This document shows positions 54,220 to 63,642 of a DNA stretch of 64,000 nt, one piece after another (the first letter of the stretch is position 1; each line of letters starts with the position of its first letter). This DNA comes from Aquimarina sp. TRL1 (GTDB lineage: Bacteria > Bacteroidota > Bacteroidia > Flavobacteriales > Flavobacteriaceae), in assembly GCF_013365535.1 (NCBI RefSeq), contig NZ_CP053590.1:2098501-2162500 (forward strand). Direction: 5' to 3'. The notes beneath the pieces were generated by a model, which was not told the DNA's origin, did not search any database, and saw only the letters and a program-made list of their open reading frames with translations. Both the position numbers and the translations under genes were made by a program.

Positions 54220-56004
54220 TTATCGGGTAAAATTAATCAACTTTCTTCTATATACGGTAAGGAGTTTTGATTTAGAAATAAATCCATAATATTGGTCGTT
54301 TTTGAGAACAGGAAGATTCCAGGCTCCTGTATTTTGAAATTTTTTCATAACTGTTTTGGCAGCATCTTTTTCAAGTTGTATAACTTCTTCTGCTTGTCTC
54401 ATTAACATTTCTACAGTGGTGGTTTTATAAAGCTTGGTATCAAACATGATCTCCCGGATATCATCTAGTAATACAATTCCTAAAAGAGCATTGTGTTCAT
54501 CTACTACGGGAAAAATATTTCGGTTGGATTTAGCAACTGCTTTATGGAGTAGTTCTTCCAGTGTTTGATTGGGAAGTACGGAGATAAAATTCGTTTCTAC
54601 AATGCTTTCTATATTTAGAAGGTTAAGAACTGTTTGATCTTTATTATGAGTAAGGAGTTCTCCTTTTTCGGCCAGTTCCCGGGTGTATATTGTATAATGA
54701 ACACTACTTCTGGAAATGCTGAAAGAGATAGCAGCCGTGATCATTAGGGGGACGAAGAGTTCGTAGCTGGTAGTAATTTCTGCAATTAGGAAGATGGATG
54801 TTAATGGGGCATGTAGTACTCCTGCAATCAGACCAGCCATTCCTAGAAGGGTGAAGTTGGCTTCAGATACTTGTATTCCGATTCCTAGATTATTAATCAC
54901 TTTAGAAACCACATTGCCTAAGGCACTACCCATTACCATAGTTGGGATAAAGATCCCTCCACAACCACCTGCAGCAAAAGTAGTGGTCATTGCGATTGCT
55001 TTGAAAATAGTGATCCCAAAAAGGAGTGCAATAGCCACCCAAATATTACTTTTGGGAATATCAAACGGAGTTTTTCCCAAGGCGGTAACATGATCTTCGT
55101 GCAATAAATTGTTGATAAACCCCAGACCTTCTCCATATAAGTTGGGAATAAAATATAGCATGATTCCAATGGCAATTCCTCCGATTAATAAGCGATGTAA
55201 TTTGTTCGAAAACTGATTGAAAAATCGCATAATGCCGAAATACATTTTGGTGAAGTAAATAGAAGCAAAAGCGGTTCCTATACCTAACAAAATGTAAAAA
55301 GGAGTATCATAGATGCTGAAAGTTTCTAATACCTCAAATTTAAACAATACTTCATCCCCTAGAAAAAAGTAGGAAGTGATAATTGCAGAAACAGAGGCGA
55401 GAAGTAATGGTAGTAAAGAAACCAGTGTGAGATCCAGACTAAAGACCTCTACAGCAAAGACCAATCCAGCCAGAGGGGATTTAAACACAGCAGAAATAGC
55501 TCCGGCTGCAGCACACCCGATCAACAGAATTCTTGTTTTTCTATCCATGTGGAATAATGTACTGATGTTCGAACTGATGGCAGCTCCTGATCCGATAGCA
55601 GGTCCCAAAAGCCCAACAGAACCACCAAATCCAACAGTAATAGGAGCAAGAAGTAATGGAAAATATGATTCCATATGTTTCATAATACCATTTTTTTTGG
55701 ATAAGGAAAAAAGAATAGAAGGGATTGCCGAAGTAATTTCTTTTCTGAACAAGTACTTTGTGAGAGTAAAGACGATAAAAAGACCGGCAACAGGAATAAT
55801 AAAATAAAAGGAAGATTGCCAGGAGATAATATCACTTTCCAGAATGTCCTGTAGTAAGTGGGTACTGTTTTTTAGGAAAACAGCTCCTAATCCCGAAAGA
55901 AAACCAACAAGAATACTTAGTAATAGAATAAAATTTTTATTGGAGATATGTCGATATCTCCAGATAAGAAAACGATATAATATGTTCTTTTTTGATGATC
56001 CCAT
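54220..56004 (-). CDS. ClC-family chloride channel/transporter with CBS domains
   Basis: A 594-residue protein with the ClC membrane domain (about 20-440) and a C-terminal pair of CBS domains (about 455-585). Family signatures are present, such as AGGCGGIFIPTMVMGSALG (the GxFxP selectivity motif). The usual GREGP motif reads GLLGP (131-135), so the gating glutamate (E148 of the E. coli exchanger) is replaced by Leu133. This suggests it may act as a channel and not as a proton-coupled exchanger, or use another gate. CBS domains often sense nucleotides. Single gene or paired with the small membrane protein downstream. Confidence 0.88.
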   Translation of the reverse strand: MGSSKKNILYRFLIWRYRHISNKNFILLLSILVGFLSGLGAVFLKNSTHLLQDILESDIISWQSSFYFIIPVAGLFIVFTLTKYLFRKEITSAIPSILFSLSKKNGIMKHMESYFPLLLAPITVGFGGSVGLLGPAIGSGAAISSNISTLFHMDRKTRILLIGCAAAGAISAVFKSPLAGLVFAVEVFSLDLTLVSLLPLLLASVSAIITSYFFLGDEVLFKFEVLETFSIYDTPFYILLGIGTAFASIYFTKMYFGIMRFFNQFSNKLHRLLIGGIAIGIMLYFIPNLYGEGLGFINNLLHEDHVTALGKTPFDIPKSNIWVAIALLFGITIFKAIAMTTTFAAGGCGGIFIPTMVMGSALGNVVSKVINNLGIGIQVSEANFTLLGMAGLIAGVLHAPLTSIFLIAEITTSYELFVPLMITAAISFSISRSSVHYTIYTRELAEKGELLTHNKDQTVLNLLNIESIVETNFISVLPNQTLEELLHKAVAKSNRNIFPVVDEHNALLGIVLLDDIREIMFDTKLYKTTTVEMLMRQAEEVIQLEKDAAKTVMKKFQNTGAWNLPVLKNDQYYGFISKSKLLTVYRRKLINFTR

Positions 56005-56098
56005 ATGATAACTGCTACCAGAACAATATACAATTCGTATTGGTATAAAAAGGAAATATATAAAGATAGCAGCCTTCAGGGAGATCTGCTAATCGATA

Positions 56099-56130
56099 TG
56101 AAAAAAAATCCCGCCGGATAAGGCGGGATC
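56099..56130 (-). terminator. Intrinsic terminator of aspS
   Basis: ATCCCGCC (56108-56115) pairs with GGCGGGAT (56122-56129) with a 6-base loop. On the minus strand it is followed by a T-run (complement of the A-run at 56100-56108). It overlaps the region just past the aspS stop and is also T-rich on the + strand. Confidence 0.85.
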
Positions 56131-56135
56131 GTTTT

Positions 56136-57884
56136 TTATAGATCTAATTTGATGTTTAGTTCTTTTAGTTGCTCGCTGTCCACATTGGCAGGAGCGTCGA
56201 TCATTACATCTCTTCCGCTGTTGTTTTTGGGGAAGGCGATAAAGTCGCGAATGGTTTCTTGTCCACCCAGAATTGAAACCAGTCGGTCAAATCCGAAAGC
56301 AATTCCTCCGTGAGGAGGAGCTCCATATTGGAAAGCATCCATTAGGAAACCAAATTGTGCTTTAGCTTCTTCAGGAGTAAACCCTAAATGGTCAAACATT
56401 AACGCTTGTGTTTCCTTATCGTGGATACGAATAGATCCACCTCCGATTTCGTTTCCGTTCAGAACCAAATCGTATGCATTAGCTCTTACTTTTCCGGGAT
56501 TCGTATCTAGTAAAGGAATATCGTCCGGTTTTGGAGAGGTAAACGGGTGGTGCATTGCGTGATATCTCTCTGTTTCTTCATCCCACTCCAGTAATGGAAA
56601 ATCGACTACCCATAAGGGGGCAAATTCTTCAGGATTTCTAAGCTGTAATCTTTCTGCCAGTTCCATACGAAGTGCACTTAATTGCGAACGTACTTTATTA
56701 GCCTCTCCTGATAGTACACAGATCAGATCTCCAGGAACTGCTCCTGTTTTTTCTGCCCATTTTTTTAAGTCTTCCTGATCGTAGAATTTATCTACAGAAG
56801 ATTTAAAACTACCATCTTCATTATATTTTACATATACCATGCCCTGGGCGCCTATCTGCGGTCTTTTTACCCAGTCAATGAGTTTGTCAATTTCCTTTCG
56901 GGTATATGAAGCCCCACCGGGAACTGCAATAGCTACTACTAAATCAGCCTCATTAAATACTTTGAAATCTTTGTGTTGTGCAATAGCATTTAGTTCTCCG
57001 AATTTCATCCCGAAACGGATATCAGGTTTGTCATTTCCATAGGTCTTCATTGCTTCATCATAGGTCATTCTTGGAAATTCTGTGATGTTCACTCCTTTGA
57101 TTTCTTTGAGAAGGTGTTTGGTTAGCCCCTCGAAAATAGAAAGAATATCTTCCTGTTCTACAAAAGCCATTTCACAGTCAATCTGTGTAAATTCCGGTTG
57201 TCTGTCAGCTCGTAGATCTTCGTCTCTAAAACATTTTACAATCTGAAAATATTTATCCATCCCTCCGACCATCAATAACTGTTTGAAAGTTTGAGGAGAT
57301 TGAGGAAGTGCGTAAAATTGCCCCTCATTCATTCGAGATGGAACGACAAAATCTCGTGCCCCTTCGGGAGTAGATTTGATAAGGTAAGGAGTTTCTACTT
57401 CAATAAAACCTTCTTGAGATAGGTAGTTTCTTACCTTCATACCTACCTGATGACGAAACAGTAGGTTGTTTTTTACCGGATTTCTGCGAATATCCAGATA
57501 CCTGTATTTCATTCGGATGTCTTCTCCTCCGTCTGTAGTATCTTCAATTGTAAAAGGAGGAACCAGTGCTTCATTAAGAACGGTTAACTCTTTTACTAAA
57601 ATCTCTATGGCTCCAGTAGGAATGGCGTCGTTTTTAGATTCCCGCTCAATAACATTCCCTTTTACCTGAATAACAAATTCACGTCCCAGCTTTTTCGCTT
57701 TTTCAGTAACGTCCTTGGGAGTTCTTTCCTCATCAAATATCAATTGTGTAATACCATACCGATCTCGAAGATCGACCCATATCATAAATCCTTTATCACG
57801 TATTTTTTGAACCCACCCGGCAAGAGTGACTTCTGTATTGATATCTGAAGAGCGTAGTTCGCCGCAAGAATGACTTCTGTACAT
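56136..57884 (-). CDS. aspS: Aspartyl-tRNA synthetase
   Basis: A 582-residue class II aminoacyl-tRNA synthetase. An N-terminal OB-fold anticodon-binding domain (about 1-110, [26 protein letters not shown]) is followed by the catalytic core. Motif 2 is visible in [19 protein letters not shown] and motif 3 in [15 protein letters not shown], with a GAD insert typical of bacterial AspRS (about 290-420). It charges tRNA-Asp. The start ATG at 57884 matches the conserved [11 protein letters not shown]. Length and domains are complete. Confidence 0.96.
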   Translation of the reverse strand: MYRSHSCGELRSSDINTEVTLAGWVQKIRDKGFMIWVDLRDRYGITQLIFDEERTPKDVTEKAKKLGREFVIQVKGNVIERESKNDAIPTGAIEILVKELTVLNEALVPPFTIEDTTDGGEDIRMKYRYLDIRRNPVKNNLLFRHQVGMKVRNYLSQEGFIEVETPYLIKSTPEGARDFVVPSRMNEGQFYALPQSPQTFKQLLMVGGMDKYFQIVKCFRDEDLRADRQPEFTQIDCEMAFVEQEDILSIFEGLTKHLLKEIKGVNITEFPRMTYDEAMKTYGNDKPDIRFGMKFGELNAIAQHKDFKVFNEADLVVAIAVPGGASYTRKEIDKLIDWVKRPQIGAQGMVYVKYNEDGSFKSSVDKFYDQEDLKKWAEKTGAVPGDLICVLSGEANKVRSQLSALRMELAERLQLRNPEEFAPLWVVDFPLLEWDEETERYHAMHHPFTSPKPDDIPLLDTNPGKVRANAYDLVLNGNEIGGGSIRIHDKETQALMFDHLGFTPEEAKAQFGFLMDAFQYGAPPHGGIAFGFDRLVSILGGQETIRDFIAFPKNNSGRDVMIDAPANVDSEQLKELNIKLDL

Positions 57885-58229
57885 AGTTACTTAGTATTAA
57901 AGCTGCAAAAATAAGAAGATTTACCCGATAATCGAGAGTTGAATGCCCTTAGACTTGTCTCGAAATTAAAAATCATTTCCAATGGATCACTTCATGTATT
58001 TGTGGCGAGGTAGTTTAGTAGTAAAAATAGAGTTTCTGAATAGTGAGTATAAAGTGTTTTTTTAGAAGAAATTTTGGGAATTTTGGACAAGTTAAATTTT
58101 TGTCTTTTTAATGTTTTTAATGGTGTTATGTTAATTTTTAACACAAAAAACTAACAAATGTTAGGTGTGGTGAGTAATTTTTTAATAATAATTTAATAGA
58201 TTTAACATGAAAATTTAAAATAGGTTATT
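57885..58229. promoter_or_regulatory. Divergent region between aspS and SusC gene
   Basis: A 345-base region with the aspS promoter on one side and the SusC leader on the other. The dispersed repeat GATTTACCCGATAATCGAGA is at 57918-57937. Two perfect palindromes lie about 70-100 bases before the SusC start: TGTTAATTTTTAACA (58129-58143) and CTAACAAATGTTAG (58151-58164). They may be operator sites or part of a structured leader. No gene is visible. Confidence 0.5.
57906..57913 (-). promoter_or_regulatory. -7 box TATTTTTG of aspS
   Basis: On the minus strand this reads TATTTTTG, fitting the Bacteroidetes -7 consensus TAnnTTTG, 21 bases before the aspS ATG. No clear -33 TTTG is seen at the expected distance, so this is only a candidate. 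Confidence 0.4.
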
Positions 58230-61211
58230 ATGAAAAAACAAACAAACCGTAGCAAGGGGGCTTTGCTATTGCTATTTTTTCTGCCTGTGTTAATGTTTGC
58301 GCAGGAAACCATCACAGGAAAAGTAGTCAATGTAGATGCAGGTGTAGGGGCCTCATTTATGAATGTAGTGGAAGATGGAACCAATAATGGAACCGCTACA
58401 GATATTGATGGTAATTTTAGTCTTAAAGTAGCAAAACTACCCGTAAAATTAAGAGTATTTGCATTAGGGTTTTCTACAAAATTTGTGAATGTAACTACTG
58501 CTGGACCGATCACTATTCAGGTGACGGAGTCTTCCGAATCTTTAGATGAGGTAGTTGTTACCGGGTTAGCATCTTCGGTAAAACGAAGTAATCTGGCCAA
58601 TGCAGTTTCCACGGTTACCTCCGAGGAACTTGTAGGAAATACAGGGCAGACAACCGTAGACGGAGCTTTATATGGGAAAGTAACGGGGGTTAATATTACA
58701 TCATCTTCTGGAGCACCAGGAGGAGGATTTGCATTGCGTTTACGGGGGATATCTTCTATTAATGGAAACAATCAACCGTTGATTATTGTAGATGGAGTGT
58801 ATGTGAATAATGTGGAGATACCTTCGGGCTTGAGATTTGCTTCCGGAGGAAACAGAGGAAATGAAGAAAATGCAGCAAATAGATTAGCGGATTTAGATCC
58901 GAATGATATTGAAAATATAGAGGTTTTAAAAGGATCTTCTGCAGCAGCGATATATGGGCAAAGAGGAAATGCCGGAGTTGTGATTATTACCACAAAACGA
59001 GGTAAAGGAGGAAGGACAAAAATTAGCTTTAGTCAGGATAGTGGGTTTAACGTAATTCAGAATAAATTAGGGCTAAGACCCTGGACAGAACAAAGTGTGT
59101 TTGATGCTTTTTTTGTTCCTAATCCAGATGATCCAGCTGCAGAAGCAAAATCAAGAGCCGCAGCAGAAGCAGAAGTTGAAGCTTTTAAAAATACTATTGC
59201 AGCTAATGGAAAACTGTTTGATTATGAAGATGAGATTTATGGAAATACTGGGTTTATATCAGATACGAGGATTAGTGCTACCGGAGGAAATGAAAAAACA
59301 AAGTTTTATGTAGGAGGATCCTATAGAGATGAAGAAGGAATTATACAAAATACAGGATTTGATCGTCTTTCGCTGCGAGCGAATATTGATCATAGAATTT
59401 CGGATGTATTTGATTTTACCTCTACGACTAATTACGTGAGAAGTAATTCCAGTCGTAGTTTTACAGGAAATGAAAACGAAGGAGGATTGAGTTATGGGTA
59501 TACCTTGGCATTTACCAGACCTTGGAACAACTTATTTCCGGATGCAAATGGGAATTATCCTAATAACCCTAACTATTCAGGAAACCCCATTTTTGTAAGA
59601 GATCAGGCAAAGAATGAAGATAGTAACAACAGAATTATCCAGGGATTTAAATTAAATACTAAATTGTTTACCAATGATATTCACCGGGTGCGTTTTATCG
59701 TAAACGGAGGGGTAGATTACTTGGCGAATGAAACCTATGTATATGTACCAGAGACCCATCAAGCACAAATAGGAGGACAAGGAGGATTTATTGCACAGGG
59801 GAAAAACAACTTTACACAGTTTAACTCTCAGGCTATTGGAGTATGGGATGTACAGGCGATTCCCGATGCATTAGATATAACGACACAATTAGGGGTTACC
59901 TATTTAAAACAAGAAGGAAATTTGGTTAATAGCAGAGGGTCACAATTAACAGCCGGGCAGACCAATGTAGATCAATCAGTGAATCAGGTGATTGATCAGT
60001 TTATTTCAGAGGAAGAAGATTTTGGGTATTTTACTCAGGTAGAAGGAAATTATAAAGATCAGTTTATTGCTACTTTGGGGTATCGATTGGACAAGTCATC
60101 CAGAAATGGAGATCCTAATAAGCTTTACGGATTTCCAAAAGCCTCGTTAGCAGTTAATTTAACCAACTTCGATTTTTGGAGCTTGGATGCTATTAATCAG
60201 TTAAAGTTTAGAGCAGCTTATGGAGAGACAGGAAACCCTGCAGCATTTGGAGCTACGTTTACTAGCTTAGGAACTTCTAATACTGGAGGTAACGGAGGTG
60301 TTTCTATAGTTGGACTCAAAGGAGATCCAAATGTAGAGCCGGAAACCGCAACGGAATTTGAGGTAGGGTTCGATATGGGAATATTACAAAACCTAACTCT
60401 TGAAGCTACCTACTATAATAAGACGGTTAGAGATTTGATCTTATCAAGGGCGCTACCTGCATCTGCTGGATTTACCAGAGAAACAACCAACCTGGCAGAT
60501 CTGAGAAACTATGGGTTGGAATTAGCCCTTCGAGGGGATGTTTTTGATCAGGAAAACTTTCGATGGAACACCGGAGTTCAATTTTACTTAAACCGATCTG
60601 AAGTAACCAGGCTAGATGTTCCTGCTTTTGCTCAAAACGGAGCTGGTTTCGGTACAGGATTAGGGACTTTTTATATAGAAGAAGGAAAACCAGTAACGCA
60701 ATTAGTAGGGAATATTGACGGAGAATTACAGCAGGTAGGGAATGTAGAACCTGATTTTCAGATGTCTTTCAATAACCAGTTTACTTTGTTTAAGCAATTA
60801 GATCTGTCATTCCTATTGCAGTGGAAACAAGGAGGAGATAACCTGAACTTGTCGAGATTTCTTACCGATTTAGGAAAAACTAGTTCAGATTTGGAAACCC
60901 CGGAAGGACAGGCACGATTGGCTTCTGCAGCAAATGCTTTGCGTTTTGTGGAAGATGCCAGCTATGTGCGATTAAGAGAAGCGGCAATATATTACAGATT
61001 CCCGTCACAACAAGTTAAAAGTTGGTTCGGAGAAGTGGTAAGTGATATTAAACTAGGATTGTCTGGAAGAAACTTGTTTACAATTACGGACTATAGTAGT
61101 TACGATCCTGAGGTTTCTGTAAATGGTGGAGCAGGTTTATCTAGTGGAATTGAGGTAACACCATTCCCTAGTTCAAAACAATATTACTTACACCTAAATG
61201 TTAATTTTTAA
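58230..61211 (+). CDS. SusC/RagA-type TonB-linked outer-membrane protein
   Basis: A 993-residue outer-membrane transporter. A signal peptide (about 1-25, cut after MFA) is followed by a carboxypeptidase-regulatory-like domain (about 27-105), the TonB-box region SLDEVVVTGLAS, the SusC plug signature (SSGAPGGGFALRLRGISSINGNNQPLIIVDGV and AAAIYGQRGNAGVVIITTKRGK) and a large barrel. With the SusD-type lipoprotein encoded 11 bases downstream it forms a pedal-bin importer for oligosaccharides, peptides or other polymers. No glycoside hydrolase or peptidase gene lies beside it in this window, so the substrate is unknown. Confidence 0.94.
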   Translation: MKKQTNRSKGALLLLFFLPVLMFAQETITGKVVNVDAGVGASFMNVVEDGTNNGTATDIDGNFSLKVAKLPVKLRVFALGFSTKFVNVTTAGPITIQVTESSESLDEVVVTGLASSVKRSNLANAVSTVTSEELVGNTGQTTVDGALYGKVTGVNITSSSGAPGGGFALRLRGISSINGNNQPLIIVDGVYVNNVEIPSGLRFASGGNRGNEENAANRLADLDPNDIENIEVLKGSSAAAIYGQRGNAGVVIITTKRGKGGRTKISFSQDSGFNVIQNKLGLRPWTEQSVFDAFFVPNPDDPAAEAKSRAAAEAEVEAFKNTIAANGKLFDYEDEIYGNTGFISDTRISATGGNEKTKFYVGGSYRDEEGIIQNTGFDRLSLRANIDHRISDVFDFTSTTNYVRSNSSRSFTGNENEGGLSYGYTLAFTRPWNNLFPDANGNYPNNPNYSGNPIFVRDQAKNEDSNNRIIQGFKLNTKLFTNDIHRVRFIVNGGVDYLANETYVYVPETHQAQIGGQGGFIAQGKNNFTQFNSQAIGVWDVQAIPDALDITTQLGVTYLKQEGNLVNSRGSQLTAGQTNVDQSVNQVIDQFISEEEDFGYFTQVEGNYKDQFIATLGYRLDKSSRNGDPNKLYGFPKASLAVNLTNFDFWSLDAINQLKFRAAYGETGNPAAFGATFTSLGTSNTGGNGGVSIVGLKGDPNVEPETATEFEVGFDMGILQNLTLEATYYNKTVRDLILSRALPASAGFTRETTNLADLRNYGLELALRGDVFDQENFRWNTGVQFYLNRSEVTRLDVPAFAQNGAGFGTGLGTFYIEEGKPVTQLVGNIDGELQQVGNVEPDFQMSFNNQFTLFKQLDLSFLLQWKQGGDNLNLSRFLTDLGKTSSDLETPEGQARLASAANALRFVEDASYVRLREAAIYYRFPSQQVKSWFGEVVSDIKLGLSGRNLFTITDYSSYDPEVSVNGGAGLSSGIEVTPFPSSKQYYLHLNVNF

Positions 61212-61222
61212 TAGTAAGCGTG

Positions 61223-62548
61223 ATGAAATATATTCTAAAAAATACAATAAAATACATAGCAGTAGGAGCTTTTGCTATAACAGTCACCTCATGTACTATT
61301 GATGAGGTGGTAGATCCTAATGGACCTAGTGTAGAAGGAGTGTTGAGTAATGCTTCTAAAACACAGCTAAATGAAATTGCCGTAGGAGTGGAGTCGACTT
61401 CCAGAAACGGAATGGGAGTTGAAGTAACCGCAAGTGGAACTATGGCAAGAGAGTTTTATGTGTTTGATGCAGACCCCAGAAATACAGGAGATTTATTAGG
61501 TAAAAATGGAATAAGTCTGGATAATAACTCTTTTTACAGTACTTCTCAGTGGACTGGAAGTTACAATTGTATTAAAAATGCAAACTTGCTGATCGATGCT
61601 ATAGCCAATACCACAGCAGTAAATGATCAGGAAAAAGCAGGATACCTGGGATTTGCCAAGACGATGATAGCGTATGAATTAATTCAGTTGGTTAAGTCTT
61701 ATGGAAAGGCAAGAGTAGATGTTTCTGACCCCAATAACCTGGGAGCGATACTGGAAGAAGCTGCGGTTCTTACAGAAGTAAGATCGTTGCTTGATGAGGC
61801 AAAAACAAATTTGGAAGGAGCAGGAGATGCTTTTGAATTTTCGTTAAGTCATAGTTATAATACACCAGAAAAATTCATCGAATTTAACCGTGCAATAGCA
61901 GCTATTGCAGCAGTATATTCCGGAGATGGGAATGCTGCTCTGACAGCACTAAATGATTCCTTTTTTAATTTGAGTGGAGATCTTAAGGAAGGACCAAGAT
62001 TTAGTTTTGGTCTTGGAGGGGGAGATCGTGCTAATCCGGTATTCAAAGTGCCATCAGAATCGGCAGAAAAACCTAATAACGGGGACCAGATTATTGTACA
62101 TGATAGTTGGATTACCGAAGCAGAAGCAGGAGATACGAGAGTAACCGAAAAAACGGCCGTACGACCAGATCCAACAACACAGGATGATCTTAGTGGAACC
62201 CATGAAACCAGATTGTATGCATCTAATGTGGCACCAATTGATATCGTAAGAAATGAAGAATTGATATTGGTTTATGCAGAAGCAAATATTTTAGCCAATG
62301 ATCTGGGAGAAGCAGAAACAGCTCTTAATGTAATTAGAAATGCGGCTGGACTTCCTGATTATAGTGGAGCACAGACAGCAGATGCCTTAACAACAGAAAT
62401 GCTGAATCAGCGTAGGTATTCATTGTGGTGTGAGAATCACAGAATGTATGATCTGAGACGTTATGACTTGTCTGATACGTTACCTATTGATAGAACAGGA
62501 GATCAGATATTTAATGTGTTTCCGGTACCATTATCAGAAAACAACTAA
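61223..62548 (+). CDS. SusD/RagB-type surface nutrient-binding lipoprotein
   Basis: A 441-residue lipoprotein that caps the SusC barrel. The signal peptide ends with the lipobox VTSC (Cys24), then TIDEVVDPNGPS. The RagB/SusD helical fold is seen in FIEFNRAIAAIAAVYSGD and NEELILVYAEANILANDLGEAETALNVIRNAAGLPDY, and near the end in LNQRRYSLWCENHRMYDLRRYD. At 441 residues it is shorter than many SusD proteins (500-600). I use ATG 61223; the GTG directly before it (61220) would add one Met. A terminator follows. Confidence 0.92.
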   Translation: MKYILKNTIKYIAVGAFAITVTSCTIDEVVDPNGPSVEGVLSNASKTQLNEIAVGVESTSRNGMGVEVTASGTMAREFYVFDADPRNTGDLLGKNGISLDNNSFYSTSQWTGSYNCIKNANLLIDAIANTTAVNDQEKAGYLGFAKTMIAYELIQLVKSYGKARVDVSDPNNLGAILEEAAVLTEVRSLLDEAKTNLEGAGDAFEFSLSHSYNTPEKFIEFNRAIAAIAAVYSGDGNAALTALNDSFFNLSGDLKEGPRFSFGLGGGDRANPVFKVPSESAEKPNNGDQIIVHDSWITEAEAGDTRVTEKTAVRPDPTTQDDLSGTHETRLYASNVAPIDIVRNEELILVYAEANILANDLGEAETALNVIRNAAGLPDYSGAQTADALTTEMLNQRRYSLWCENHRMYDLRRYDLSDTLPIDRTGDQIFNVFPVPLSENN

Positions 62549-62573
62549 GAAATTAATTGGAGTATTGATAAAA

Positions 62574-62605
62574 AAAGCGCCACAAAATGTGGCGCTTTCC
62601 TTTTG
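62574..62605 (+). terminator. Intrinsic terminator after SusC/SusD operon
   Basis: AAAGCGCCACA (62574-62584) pairs with TGTGGCGCTTT (62588-62598) around a 3-base loop, followed by a T-rich stretch (CCTTTTG). It lies 25 bases after the SusD-type stop and before the convergent CBS gene. Confidence 0.82.
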
Positions 62606-62637
62606 TAAATATCTAGGGCTTAGCGATAAGGATATTT

Positions 62638-63063
62638 CTAAAATTGTTCTAGTAAAAAATTGATTAGATCTGTAGTAGTGACAATCCCTACCAGTTTGCC
62701 ATGATCAATTACCGGCAATGCGTGAAACTCTCTCATTGATAAAATCTCGGCAACCTCCTTGATCGTAGTTGTAGAACTAACGCTAACCAGGTTTTTTGCC
62801 ATAACCTGCTCAATTGTAAACATTTCATATACTACAGTGTCTACTTCATTGGTTTCTACATTAACGGCATCTGCGAAACTGATACGCAACAAATCTGTAT
62901 AACTTAGCATTCCTATAATAGCATCTCCGCTCACCACGGGAATATGACGTATGTTATGTTCCTTAAAGAGCTTCTCAGCCGTTTCTAAACCATGGGTGTG
63001 ATTAAGGGTGATGACATCAGTAGTCATAATCTTGGATATTGGTGTTCTTTTTTTCATGCTCAT
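62638..63063 (-). CDS. Two-CBS-domain protein
   Basis: A 141-residue soluble protein made of a CBS pair: TPISKIMTTDVITLNHTHGLETAEKLFKEHNIRHIPVV with GMLSYTDLL (about 7-60), then TIEQVMAKNLVSVSSTTTIKEVAEILSMREFHALPVID with GIVTTTDLI (about 78-135). Such Bateman modules bind adenosine nucleotides and act as energy-sensing regulators. No catalytic domain is attached. The start is ATG 63063, with a second in-frame ATG two codons later. Single gene with no clear partner. Confidence 0.9.
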   Translation of the reverse strand: MSMKKRTPISKIMTTDVITLNHTHGLETAEKLFKEHNIRHIPVVSGDAIIGMLSYTDLLRISFADAVNVETNEVDTVVYEMFTIEQVMAKNLVSVSSTTTIKEVAEILSMREFHALPVIDHGKLVGIVTTTDLINFLLEQF

Positions 63064-63118
63064 TACTTTTAATTTCTATTCTAAAAGTACTATCAGATTC
63101 TTAGATTAAGTATGATAA

Positions 63119-63307
63119 ATGTCAGCTTTGATGGGTTCTATAAAATTTTTTTTGATCAGCGGAGGGAATGAAGATCAAATTACCGATGAAGAACTACTAC
63201 AACAGTTTAAAGAAGTACAGCTGCTAGATAAAGAAGACAAGCATCTGATTAAAACTTTTATTGATGCCTTTCTGACAAAACGTAAAGTGCAAAAACTGGC
63301 GCAATAA
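63119..63307 (+). pseudogene. Remnant of XRE-type regulator (C-terminal part only)
   Basis: A 62-codon open frame whose last 45 residues (LISGGNEDQITDEELLQQFKEV, then LIKTFIDAFLTKRKVQKLAQ) look like the C-terminal tail of XRE-family helix-turn-helix regulators common in Bacteroidetes, where the segment follows a DYL-type motif. The helix-turn-helix part that should precede it is absent; upstream bases give unrelated residues. I read it as a decayed gene, though a short expressed peptide cannot be excluded. A second, similar remnant follows at 63369-63584. Confidence 0.55.
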
Positions 63308-63311
63308 AAAA

Positions 63312-63340
63312 ACCAGCTATATCTCTATAACTGGTCTTTA
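63312..63340 (+). terminator. Terminator-like hairpin after the first XRE remnant
   Basis: ACCAGCTATA (63312-63321) pairs with TATAACTGGT (63326-63335) with one mismatched pair (C-A), followed by CTTTA. It lies just after the stop of the first remnant, where the terminator of an intact gene would be expected. Confidence 0.5.
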
Positions 63341-63368
63341 TATTTATTTTATCTGCTTATTCATATGA

Positions 63369-63584
63369 AAGTCCGAGTCGCAGACTCGAACTAGCGCATA
63401 CTATAACCCAGCGGGGGTATCATTGGATTATCTCGTGGGTAATGCTTCTACTGTGGTTAAAGATAAAAAGATTCTAGAACGTATCGAAGCTATTGCCGAT
63501 ATGCCTACAGATAACCAAAACCAGATTTTTAATGTGATTGATGCACTAATACGGGATTATAACGCTAAAAAAGCATATTCATAA
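63369..63584 (+). pseudogene. Second XRE-type regulator remnant (C-terminal part only)
   Basis: An open stretch without a start codon (a TGA at 63366-63368 precedes it). From 63402 it reads YNPAGVSLDYLVGNASTVVKD, then KILERIEAIADMPTDNQNQI and FNVIDALIRDYNAKKAYS, ending in TAA at 63582-63584. This is the dimerisation tail of XRE-family repressors; the DNA-binding helices that should come first are replaced by a palindromic sequence. No ATG gives the full tail, so it is very likely a truncated gene. Confidence 0.6.
63370..63392. repeat. REP-like imperfect palindrome
   Basis: AGTCCGAGTC (63370-63379) and GACTCGAACT (63383-63392) form a 10-bp stem with one mismatch and a 3-base loop GCA. It is much more GC-rich than its surroundings. 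The form recalls REP palindromes mobilised by Y1 transposases (RAYT), and it sits exactly where the second XRE remnant loses its N-terminal coding sequence. Confidence 0.45.
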
Positions 63585-63596
63585 AACAAAGAAAAA

Positions 63597-63616
63597 CCAT
63601 CCCGAAGGATGGCTTT
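63597..63616. terminator. Short hairpin after the second XRE remnant
   Basis: CCATCC (63597-63602) pairs with GGATGG (63607-63612) around a 4-base loop, with A-run before and CTTTAT after. It could end transcription from either side, between the remnant and the convergent gene at the window end. Confidence 0.5.
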
Positions 63617-63642
63617 ATAACATCTTGTATTGTAATTACAAA

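Noticed and set aside
63370..63400. A tRNA T-arm-like string (GTTCGAGTC on the minus strand) that might be an att site
   Set aside because: The stem positions around the T-loop do not pair and no acceptor stem or CCA end is present; a palindromic repeat explains it better.
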